From the NCBI GenBank assembly GCA_964651705.1, contig CAZYWZ010000001.1:1-64000 (forward strand): DNA of 64,000 bases. The letters are read 5' to 3'. Shown piece by piece: positions 1-7,131 of the stretch (the first letter of the stretch is position 1; each line of letters begins with the position of its first letter). Under the pieces are notes generated by a model that was given only the letters and a program-made list of their open reading frames with translations, searched no databases and had not been told where the DNA came from. The translations under genes were made by a program, and so were the position numbers. Origin of the DNA: JADLBR01 sp964651705 (lineage in GTDB: Bacteria; Verrucomicrobiota; Verrucomicrobiia; JADLBR01).

Positions 1-60
1 CCGTCCGCGTGCGCCAAGGCGCAGCCTACATCGCGACCCGATTTTCGAGTCAGCCTCGAC
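1..60. repeat. Palindrome family A, copy A1 (cut by window start)
   Basis: Right half of the family A hairpin: the arm GCGTGCGCCAAGGCGCAGCC followed by TACATCGCGACC and ending in TTTTCGAGTCA, the reverse of the family edge TGACTCGAAAA. The left arm would lie before base 1. Other copies are at 23237-23379, 29045-29190 and 60930-61069. Confidence 0.85.
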
Positions 61-64
61 TGAT

Positions 65-1612
65 TCAGGGGGAAACTCCCGATGCGGCCGCGGGCCAATC
101 GTCGGTCCGGAATGGCGACGCGGGGAGGCCCGCGCCGTTATACAGATTGCATTCCGGGTCGGTGGCCCACGCGTAGCGGACGGCGACGGGCCTTTGCACC
201 TCGGGGCAGGAGACGATCACCCTATCGCCCTCGATCTTGGCCCGCGCGGGCTTCCATTGACGGTCCTCGCCGGCGATGGCGAAGCCCTTTGGTTCCCCGC
301 CCTTCGCCTGAAGACCGCCATCGCAGTGCGCGAAGGAGACGACGATCTCGGAGCCGCGCGGCTCGTGGCCCGCGGGGAGCGGCCCGCTAGTCGCGGGCAC
401 CTTCTGCCCGTAGACCGTGCCCAGCGCCCAGAGGGCCAACCGCTTTCCGACATCCTGCTTGTTCTTCGGGTGGATGTCCTTGGTCTCGCCGATGTCGATG
501 GTGATGGCCATGCCGGTGCTCGGCAGTCGGAGGGTCTTGAGCATCGCCTCGCGCACCAGCATCCAGTCCTCGCCCTCGCGGCCGAAGTTGGGCAACTGCA
601 CCCAGGCGAAGGGGAACGCCTCGCCCCAGCGGGCGCGCCAGTCGGTGACCAGGAGCGGCAATTGATATTGATACAATGGCCCCTTGCCCGGGTGCGAATT
701 CGCCTCGCCCTGATACCAGACTGCGCCGCGGATCGCATAGGGGATCAGAGGCGCGATCTTCCCATTGAACAGCCCGCCGCGCCCGCCCTTGCGCTCGCGC
801 AGCGCCACCGGATCCCTCGGGCGCCGAGGGACCGCCTTGCCAGCCGCCTTCGCCGCCGCGGCCTGCTCCTTCCAGCGCTCCACGGCCTTATCGTAACCCG
901 CCTTGGCCTTCGCAATGTCGAACTCGGCATCGGCCTTGGCCTGCGCCGCCGCCGCCGCCCTCAGTTCCGCCACGCCATCCTGCGCCTCTTCCGCCACCCA
1001 CTGCTCGATCGGCGTCCCCCCCACCGAGGAGTTGATCAGGCCCACGGGCACGTCCAGCGCGCGATGCAGCTCCCGCCCCATGAAATAGAGCGTCGCGGAA
1101 AAGCCCCCCACGGTCTCGGGCGAGCACACCGCCCACTGCCCCTTGCCGTCGGCCTGAGGTTCCGTCGCGGCCGCGGACTCCTCCTTGAACATCCGGATCA
1201 GCGGAAGATCCGCCGCGGCTTTCTCCGATTCAAAATCCCGGGCCCGGCCCACGCTCATCGCCATGTTCGATTGCCCGGAACCCAGCCACACCTCGCCCAC
1301 GAGGACATCTTCGATGGCCGACTGCCGATTGCCGATCGAACCGCGTATCGTCATCGTCCGCGCCTCGGCGCTCGCGGGCATCGGGTCGAGACGGAGGACC
1401 CATTTCCCATCGGCACCGGCCTTGGCGATCTTCTTCTGGCCGGCGAATTCGACCGTGATCTCCTCCCCCGGCTCGGCCCAGCCCCACACGGGCACGGCCT
1501 TGTCCCGCTGGAGCACCATGTGGTCCGAGAATATGGCCGCGGGTTTCAGGTCGGCGGCACCGATCGCCAGCACCGGGATCAACAGGAATGGTATCAGCAC
1601 GCCTCGTTTCAT
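65..1612 (-). CDS. Sialate O-acetylesterase family protein (SGNH hydrolase), secreted
   Basis: 515 residues. It probably removes O-acetyl groups from sialic acid or other acetylated sugars in the periplasm or outside the cell. An N-terminal signal peptide (MKRGVLIPFLLIPVLAIGAA) is followed by a beta-sandwich and the SGNH blocks: GSGQSNM with nucleophile Ser114, GAVWYQGEAN near 297-305, and DIHPKNK with His381. An Ala/Lys-rich helical insert lies at about 210-265. The start is supported by AAGGGTGG 4 nt upstream. The last codons and the TGA lie in the edge of a dispersed repeat (GTTTCCCCCTGA), so the extreme C-terminus may be repeat-derived. Specificity is not certain, since this family also includes acetylxylan-type esterases. 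It lies downstream of a beta-helix protein and a GH2 enzyme on the same strand. Confidence 0.88.
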   Translation of the reverse strand: MKRGVLIPFLLIPVLAIGAADLKPAAIFSDHMVLQRDKAVPVWGWAEPGEEITVEFAGQKKIAKAGADGKWVLRLDPMPASAEARTMTIRGSIGNRQSAIEDVLVGEVWLGSGQSNMAMSVGRARDFESEKAAADLPLIRMFKEESAAATEPQADGKGQWAVCSPETVGGFSATLYFMGRELHRALDVPVGLINSSVGGTPIEQWVAEEAQDGVAELRAAAAAQAKADAEFDIAKAKAGYDKAVERWKEQAAAAKAAGKAVPRRPRDPVALRERKGGRGGLFNGKIAPLIPYAIRGAVWYQGEANSHPGKGPLYQYQLPLLVTDWRARWGEAFPFAWVQLPNFGREGEDWMLVREAMLKTLRLPSTGMAITIDIGETKDIHPKNKQDVGKRLALWALGTVYGQKVPATSGPLPAGHEPRGSEIVVSFAHCDGGLQAKGGEPKGFAIAGEDRQWKPARAKIEGDRVIVSCPEVQRPVAVRYAWATDPECNLYNGAGLPASPFRTDDWPAAASGVSP

Positions 1613-1680
1613 AGGCCACCCTTCTTACCAAGCCGGTGTCGTCGGCGCAACCCGCCACGCGGGTCCACCGGGCATGGTAG

Positions 1681-1735
1681 CGAAGCCGCTTCCGGCTTCG
1701 GCCCTAATCCCCCGCCGAAGGGCGAAGGCCCTTCG
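1681..1735 (-). terminator. Two adjacent hairpins, possible terminator of the beta-helix gene
   Basis: CGAAGCCG-CTTC-CGGCTTCG at 1681-1700 and CGAAGGG-CGAAGG-CCCTTCG at 1716-1735 lie between the stop of the beta-helix gene and the start of the esterase gene. No T-run follows, so a terminator role is only inferred; they may be ordinary intergenic palindromes. Confidence 0.35.
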
Positions 1736-1778
1736 CTGCTCGATCGCCGCGTCGAATTCTCGCCTCAGGGCCTATCCC

Positions 1779-3095
1779 TCAAGGCGGCAATTCCCGGTTG
1801 GAGACACCCGCAGTGCCAGGGGCGAACAGGTTGTTGGAGAAATGCATGCCGCGCGGCGCGTTTGGGCCGCCGGGCAGGGTGACCGCGTGCTTGTAGCGCG
1901 GCTCGCCGATGCAGTGGATCAGGTTACCCTGGACGATCACGTCGGCCAGCGGCGGGTCGTCTGGCTGCTGGCCCTCGTCGAACTTGAAGGGCGAGCGCTC
2001 GGTCCCCCAGATCCAGTGCGCGTCGCCATGGCCGAAATCGGAGATGATGTTATTCGCGATGATCGAGCCCCCGTCGGCATTGGCGGTCTCCGGCTTGCCC
2101 TCTTCCCCGGGGTGTGCCGCCGCGCCCGGCATCAGGCCGATGGCCCAGAGGCAGTTTCTCGCGAACTGGTTGCCATGGATGAGCACGTTTCGCGACCCGT
2201 GCATCGCCTTCATCCCCATGAACGAGTTGGCGACGACGTTGTTCGCCACGATCACATGGTCGGCGTGGATGTCCATGCCCTGGGCGGCATTCTCGATGTG
2301 GTTCCCGAGGATGCGGGTGAGGTCGCTGGCCTCCGGGGCGTTGACGATGATGGCCGAGCCCTGCTGCCAGTTGTCCGAATATGCCGCGTCCCAGGCCCGC
2401 TGGCTGAGGAATGTCCCCTTTTCCGGATTTTTCTTCACCCAATCCCCGAGCCGATACTTGGTCTTGATCTCTGGCGTCGGAATAAAGATCTCCTCAACGA
2501 TGCGGTTCCCTTCGACGAGCGATCCGGTGCAGCGATCCAGGCCGATGCCGGTGCCATCGGTGCAATTGAACGCATAGCCCCATTCCTTGCTCGAGGTCCG
2601 GTCGTCCACGCTCACGCGCATGTAGTTCCTGACGACGCACCGGCTGACGCGCGCCCCCCGGCACTCGCGCAACGCGATGGCTGCCGAGCGCGTCCGGTTG
2701 TCGATGACGCGCACGCCATCGATCACGAGATCGCGGCACCTGATGGCGAGGATGCCCTCGTTGCCCACCTCCATTTTCCCCTCCGCCCGCGTCAGCGTCA
2801 GGTCGCGGACCCCCGCGGCATCCGCGTCCTCGATCTCGATGATTGGCTGATCCGGGTTCTGCTGGATGATGCGCCCCGGGCCGAAGAGCCCCGAGCGCTC
2901 GCCGCGGATGCGGATCTTCTCCGCGATCACGTGATCCCCCGCGGGGACGAAGATCATCCTGCCGGGATTGGCGTCCAGCGCGGCCTGGATGGATTCATGC
3001 GCGGCGGCGGACAACTCCTCCGCCCCGCGGGATGGCGCCCCGCCCATAACAACCATCAGGGTGACCGAAAGCATGTGCCTAAGTGCGTGTCTCAT
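1779..3095 (-). CDS. Secreted right-handed parallel beta-helix repeat protein
   Basis: 438 residues with a signal peptide (MRHALRHMLSVTLMVVMGG...). After about residue 45 it resembles the pectate-lyase-like beta-helix superfamily: repeated short turns of the type ...NVVANSFMG..., ...NQFARN..., ...NIISDF... and the opening pattern SIQAALDANPG...IFVPAGDH, typical of the first coil. Such proteins are polysaccharide lyases, glycosidases or epimerases; no catalytic residues could be assigned. The start at 3095 was chosen because the open frame upstream runs through a dispersed palindrome (family C) and a signal peptide begins here; AAGG lies about 9 nt upstream. It follows the GH2 gene on the same strand. 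Confidence 0.8.
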   Translation of the reverse strand: MRHALRHMLSVTLMVVMGGAPSRGAEELSAAAHESIQAALDANPGRMIFVPAGDHVIAEKIRIRGERSGLFGPGRIIQQNPDQPIIEIEDADAAGVRDLTLTRAEGKMEVGNEGILAIRCRDLVIDGVRVIDNRTRSAAIALRECRGARVSRCVVRNYMRVSVDDRTSSKEWGYAFNCTDGTGIGLDRCTGSLVEGNRIVEEIFIPTPEIKTKYRLGDWVKKNPEKGTFLSQRAWDAAYSDNWQQGSAIIVNAPEASDLTRILGNHIENAAQGMDIHADHVIVANNVVANSFMGMKAMHGSRNVLIHGNQFARNCLWAIGLMPGAAAHPGEEGKPETANADGGSIIANNIISDFGHGDAHWIWGTERSPFKFDEGQQPDDPPLADVIVQGNLIHCIGEPRYKHAVTLPGGPNAPRGMHFSNNLFAPGTAGVSNRELPP

Positions 3096-3177
3096 GTGGC
3101 CAGACCTTGATGGACCGCCAATGACTCGGTTGTCGGCCCAAAGTGTTTGTTTTCCAGAACGCGCCGCGTCGTTCAAG

Positions 3178-3320
3178 GGGAAACTTCGGCTCAATCGGAG
3201 GGCCGATGTGGAGTGCGGCGTGGCAGCGCCGCTTTGGATGGGCGCGGCCGGCGGTTGGAAAACACCGGGCCGTGTGGGGTAATCCAAAGCGGCGCTGCCA
3301 CGCCGCAGTCCACAATAGGT
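3178..3320. repeat. Palindrome family C, copy C1
   Basis: Two 31-nt inverted arms at 3208-3238 and 3283-3313 (core GCGGCGTGGCAGCGCCGC, one mismatch), preceded by GAAACTTCGG and TCAATCGGAGG. The same arrangement recurs at 32620-32775, and a single arm at 29545-29600. It lies between the GH2 and beta-helix genes. Confidence 0.9.
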
Positions 3321-3341
3321 TCGCCGGCTCGCCCGCCGCTC

Positions 3342-3356
3342 GGGGCGCGACGCCCC
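3342..3356 (-). terminator. Hairpin just after the GH2 stop
   Basis: GGGGCG-CGA-CGCCCC begins 1 nt past the GH2 stop codon at 3358-3360. It is a short, strong stem with no following T-run. A terminator or mRNA-end role is inferred. Confidence 0.35.
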
Positions 3357-3357
3357 T

Positions 3358-6288
3358 TCATCGCGCAGCCGCAAACCGGATGAGATTGAAGAGGATGCGA
3401 TCGGCCACCGGATCCTTGCCCAGGTTCTCGATCAGCCGCAGTCGGGAGACGATGCAGCGTCCCCTGCCCAGCGGCACGACACCCAAGTCCGTCCCCCACC
3501 ACGCGTCGCCCGGGCCGTAGTAGTGCCGCCTGAGGCGATCGAAATCGGGGAACCAGTCGAAGCCGATGGAGGCGGCGATCGCCTCGCCGGGCACATCCAG
3601 CAGCGAGCTCTGGGCGAGGACGTTTTCGTAGATCGCGCCCATCATCCCGTCGACCGGAAGGCCGTCGAACACGGGGTGCGCCTTGACGAGTCGCGGGACT
3701 CCGATCCAGGTATCCGCGGGCAACCGGAGGCGCGCCTCGAAGGGCAGCGGGGCCAGTTCCTTCGTGGCCGGGCCCCACGGGACCCGCATCCCGCCCGCCT
3801 GCAGATAGACCGCCGTGCCGCCCGCCCTCATGAACGCCTCGAGCTCGGGTGAATGCTTCTTCAGCATCGGCGGCTTGGCGTCGAGATTGGACACGAGCAC
3901 CGGAACCGACGGGTCTGCGTTCGCGTCGAATGCCACGACGTCGAGCCCGCGTTCCTGCAAGAAGCGCATCAGCGAAGGGGCCGGTTCCAATATCGCGACG
4001 CGCTCCGTGGGCGCTGCCAGCGCCTCCGCGGGGAAGACGTCAAACCCGTACTCGTTCTCGCAGATCGCCACCCCGTCAGTCGCCGAGAGCGTCGCCCGCA
4101 CCGTATACGCACCCTTCAGCCCCCTCGTATCGAGCGCCTGGGCGAAGAGTTCTGTGATGCCTGGGCCCAGATCGGCTTTCGCGCTCTTCTCCAACACGGT
4201 GGAGCCGTCGCCGGCGGTCACCCGTAACGTCAGGTTGCCGGCAAGGGCCTCTCGCTCATTGACGCCGGTGACCGTGATCTTCGTCCCCTTGGCCGCGTAT
4301 ACATTGCGGGGGCGGACCCGGATCGAGAGGATGCGCGGCTGGCTGGCGGCCCTCGTGCCCTCGTAGGCGTAGGTCTTCGGGTTGCGCCAGAGATCCAGCA
4401 GCCCGGCGCCGATGATCCAGTCGCCCGCGGTCAGCGCGTGGATGCAGTATCCCGCCACATTGGGGTTGCAGCGCACCGCCTCGATCATGCGCCGGTTCGC
4501 GACGCCGTGGGTCCGCTGCTGGTCCAGGCAGAATTTCTCGAGGTCGGGATAGATCTTGTCGAAGCCGCTCTCTTTCAGAACCCGAAGGTGCTGGTCGGCC
4601 AGTCGGCGATGGTAGACCGTCGGCGGCACGATCGGGTTGCCCTCCTTCGCGAAACGCGCGTTGTTGTCCACGAAGTTGGGGAGGCTCCCGTAGCCCAATT
4701 CGGAGAAGAACGTCATCAGCCCCATGACCACGTTCTTGCCAGGCATCCTTCCCCCGAGCCCCATCTTCTGCATCTCCTCGTGGGTCTTCGTGGCGGTCAG
4801 GCGCAGCTTCTCGTAGACCTCGTCGTTGATCTGCTGGCCCGGATAGTCGTGGATATCGTTGAATTTCATCGGCTCGGACTCGTAGGGCAGGTACATGTTC
4901 GCGCCCTGCGCCCAGCCGCCCGATTCGTCGAGGATCAGCCGCGTCGGATCGAGTTCGCGCGCGAGCATCGCCATGGGGCGCAGCTGCTGCATCAGGACCG
5001 GACGCTTGAGCTCGTTGAACAGCTCCCACTGGACGACGCAGGTGCGGTTCCGGTCGCGCAGCACGCTCTGGCGTATCTCGTTCGCGACCCAGCCCGGCAG
5101 GCGCGCGGATTCGATGGGGAAATCCATGCACTCGATGGCCACCGATCCCACCGTCAGCACCCCCATCTCGTCCGCGAGATCCAGCCACATCGGCGGCGGC
5201 GGCTTGCGCCAAGGGCGGATCATGTTGAACCCCGCGTCTTTCGCCAGCCGGATCTCCCGCGCCGCCATCTCGCGGCTATCGGGATACGCCAGCCTCACGG
5301 GATACAGGCCCTCGAAGAACGTCGCCTTCAGGAACATCGGCTCGCCATTCAGATAGAATTTCTTGTCCCGGATCGTGAACTCCCGCATCCCGAACCGCGT
5401 CGCCCACCGGTCGGAGATCTCGCCGTCAAACGCCACGTCCGCCTCGGCCTCGTACAGGTGCGGGCTGTCGGGCGACCAGTGCGCCGCATCGGGGATCTCC
5501 AGTCGCCAATCGAGCCGGTTGGGGCCCGGCTTGAGCCTCAACGATTCCCGCTGGCTCGCCACGGTCTCCCCGGGCTTTCCCGCCGGATGGATGCGGATCT
5601 CCACCGCGGCCTCCCTGGCCTTCTCGGCATCGTGTCGGATCTCGCAGTGGAAGGTTGCGCTGTCGTCCGCGATCTTCGGCTCGATGAAAACATCCTCGAC
5701 GTAGGCATCACCGGTCGCGATCAGCCGCACCGGCTGCCAGATCCCGCCCGTGATCGCCCCGCGCCATTGCGGGGTCTCCATCTTCCCGATGCCCTCGATG
5801 ACCTGGTCGGTCATCAGGATCGGGCCCGCCACCCGGAGCGTCAGCACGTTCTCCTCGCCCGGTTTCAGCAGCTTCTCCACGCGGAACTCGAATGGCGTGA
5901 AGCCCCCCTCGTGAACGCCCACCGCACCATCGTTCAGCCACACCTCCGACAGGAAATTCACCGCGTCGAACCGGAGCCGCACCACCTTCCCCTCCCAGTC
6001 CATCGGGACCGTGAACTTCCTCCGATAATACGCCACCCCCTCGTAATCCTTCTCGATCTCCTCCCAGCAGCTCGGCACCCGGATCTCACGCTTCCCCCCG
6101 AGCCCCGAGAACACCTCGTCCCGGTGCCAATCGGCCGCCCGCCCCTTGTTCTCCGCATCGAAGGCGATCTCCCAGGCCCCGTCCAAGGAAAGTTCCACCC
6201 GACCCCGATCTGCCCCCGCCCATGAAGGCGTGACTCCGCCACCGCACGCAATCCCCAGCAGCACCGCCCAAACCGCGCTCCGCCTCAT
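3358..6288 (-). CDS. Glycoside hydrolase family 2 enzyme, secreted
   Basis: 976 residues with a signal peptide. The order of domains is that of GH2: sugar-binding jelly roll (about 30-190, with VPSCWEE and YYRRKF), Ig-like sandwich (about 200-300), TIM barrel (about 305-620), and further C-terminal domains. The acid/base is probably Glu426 in the motif FNEL. The likely nucleophile is Glu530 in SELGYGSLP, which resembles the SEFGFQS-type motif of GH2 mannosidases more than the galactosidase form; this is a weak hint at specificity. The start at 6288 has a strong AGGAGG 9 nt upstream, and the open frame before it is rejected. A 17-bp palindrome lies 37 nt upstream and suggests local regulation. 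Confidence 0.9.
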   Translation of the reverse strand: MRRSAVWAVLLGIACGGGVTPSWAGADRGRVELSLDGAWEIAFDAENKGRAADWHRDEVFSGLGGKREIRVPSCWEEIEKDYEGVAYYRRKFTVPMDWEGKVVRLRFDAVNFLSEVWLNDGAVGVHEGGFTPFEFRVEKLLKPGEENVLTLRVAGPILMTDQVIEGIGKMETPQWRGAITGGIWQPVRLIATGDAYVEDVFIEPKIADDSATFHCEIRHDAEKAREAAVEIRIHPAGKPGETVASQRESLRLKPGPNRLDWRLEIPDAAHWSPDSPHLYEAEADVAFDGEISDRWATRFGMREFTIRDKKFYLNGEPMFLKATFFEGLYPVRLAYPDSREMAAREIRLAKDAGFNMIRPWRKPPPPMWLDLADEMGVLTVGSVAIECMDFPIESARLPGWVANEIRQSVLRDRNRTCVVQWELFNELKRPVLMQQLRPMAMLARELDPTRLILDESGGWAQGANMYLPYESEPMKFNDIHDYPGQQINDEVYEKLRLTATKTHEEMQKMGLGGRMPGKNVVMGLMTFFSELGYGSLPNFVDNNARFAKEGNPIVPPTVYHRRLADQHLRVLKESGFDKIYPDLEKFCLDQQRTHGVANRRMIEAVRCNPNVAGYCIHALTAGDWIIGAGLLDLWRNPKTYAYEGTRAASQPRILSIRVRPRNVYAAKGTKITVTGVNEREALAGNLTLRVTAGDGSTVLEKSAKADLGPGITELFAQALDTRGLKGAYTVRATLSATDGVAICENEYGFDVFPAEALAAPTERVAILEPAPSLMRFLQERGLDVVAFDANADPSVPVLVSNLDAKPPMLKKHSPELEAFMRAGGTAVYLQAGGMRVPWGPATKELAPLPFEARLRLPADTWIGVPRLVKAHPVFDGLPVDGMMGAIYENVLAQSSLLDVPGEAIAASIGFDWFPDFDRLRRHYYGPGDAWWGTDLGVVPLGRGRCIVSRLRLIENLGKDPVADRILFNLIRFAAAR

Positions 6289-6324
6289 GCCCTTCCTCCT
6301 CGCCTCGCCGCCATCGGCCATTTT

Positions 6325-6341
6325 TGTATACAACGTATACA
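6325..6341. promoter_or_regulatory. 17-bp palindromic operator upstream of the GH2 gene
   Basis: TGTATAC-AAC-GTATACA is a perfect 7-bp inverted repeat with a 3-nt spacer in an AT-rich patch (TTTTTGTATAC...CAGTAAA) that stands out from the GC-rich surroundings. Its position 37-53 nt before the GH2 start fits an operator overlapping the promoter. Size and GTATAC half-sites resemble GntR- or LacI-type sites, but no such regulator is encoded in the window. Confidence 0.6.
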
Positions 6342-6379
6342 GTAAATGGAAGGGCCGGTCAACCCCGGATCGTGCCACC

Positions 6380-6440
6380 AGAACGCGCCGCAACAGGGCC
6401 ATCGCACGGGTCGCTCACGCTCCCCGCTACGCCGCTGCCG
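6380..6440. repeat. Palindrome family F, partial copy F1
   Basis: Starts AGAACGCGCC and contains GGGTCGCTCACGCTCCCCGC, nearly identical to the left part of the full element at 40489-40615. Here the right half is missing and a family B element follows directly at 6441. Confidence 0.8.
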
Positions 6441-6512
6441 CCTGGCACGGGCGGCCTACAAAAAATTGTAGGGCGTCTGTGCCAGACGCCACCGGGGGGA
6501 AGTTTCAGGTCA
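6441..6512. repeat. Palindrome family B, copy B1
   Basis: Minus-strand copy: TGACCTGAAACTTCCCCCC (bases 6512 to 6494), then the hairpin GGCGTCTGGCACAGACGCC, then CCTACAATTTTTTGTAGGCC. The first 19 nt are identical to the start of copy B2 at 23101. The first three bases (TGA) are the stop codon of the response regulator gene. Confidence 0.9.
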
Positions 6513-7130
6513 GATGTGGACGATCCCGTGGCGGATGGCCTCGACGGCCGCCTGGGTCCGGTCGGCGACACCGAGCTTGTGGAAGAGGGACCTGAGGTAG
6601 CTCTTGACGCTTTCCTCTCCGATGGACAGATCGCTGGCGATCTCCTTATTGCTGCGCCCGGCGACGATGAGGCCGAGGACTTCGAGTTCTCGTGGCGAAA
6701 GGTCCTTGCGGCGGACGCGCGCCGCGAATCGTTTCGCGAGGTCAAGCGGCAACACGGTGTCGCCACGATGGACCGCGATGACCGCCTCACGAAGCTCGGA
6801 GCTGCTGAGTCCCTTGAGAAGATATCCGCTCGCGCCCGCGTGGATCGCCCGATGGATGTCCTCGTCCCCATCGAAAGTGGTGATCATCAGGACGCGGGTG
6901 TCGGGCCAGCGCTGGCGGATCGCGAGCGTCGCTTCGGCGCCCCCGCCCGGGATGCGCAGGTCCATGAGGACCACGGCGGGCCGATGGCGCCCGCAGGCGG
7001 CGCCCGCGCCCTCCGCATCCGAGGCCTGGGCCACCACGTCGAACCGGGCATCTCCGGCAAGCATGGCCGCCAATCCGAGCCGCACCGCAGGATGATCGTC
7101 CACTATCAGTACCGTGATCGCCGTTGACAT
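6510..7130 (-). CDS. NarL/FixJ-family response regulator
   Basis: 206 residues. Receiver domain at 1-120 with acidic pair Asp11-Asp12, phosphoacceptor Asp57 (LMDLRIPG), Thr84/85 and Lys106. A LuxR-type helix-turn-helix lies at about 143-200 (LSPRELEVL...GRSNKEIASDL...VKSYLRSLFHKL). It is the cytoplasmic output partner of the kinase encoded directly upstream: the kinase TGA is separated from this ATG by one base, so the two are translationally linked. The start at 7130 is preferred because the receiver begins here. Its target is inferred to be the divergent sugar locus, where a shared palindrome occurs. The stop codon is part of repeat B1. Confidence 0.93.
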   Translation of the reverse strand: MSTAITVLIVDDHPAVRLGLAAMLAGDARFDVVAQASDAEGAGAACGRHRPAVVLMDLRIPGGGAEATLAIRQRWPDTRVLMITTFDGDEDIHRAIHAGASGYLLKGLSSSELREAVIAVHRGDTVLPLDLAKRFAARVRRKDLSPRELEVLGLIVAGRSNKEIASDLSIGEESVKSYLRSLFHKLGVADRTQAAVEAIRHGIVHI

Positions 7131-7131
7131 A

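Noticed and set aside
194..3110. Plus-strand frames opposite the esterase and beta-helix genes
   Set aside because: Composition is that of antisense frames and both run through unrelated genes and repeats.
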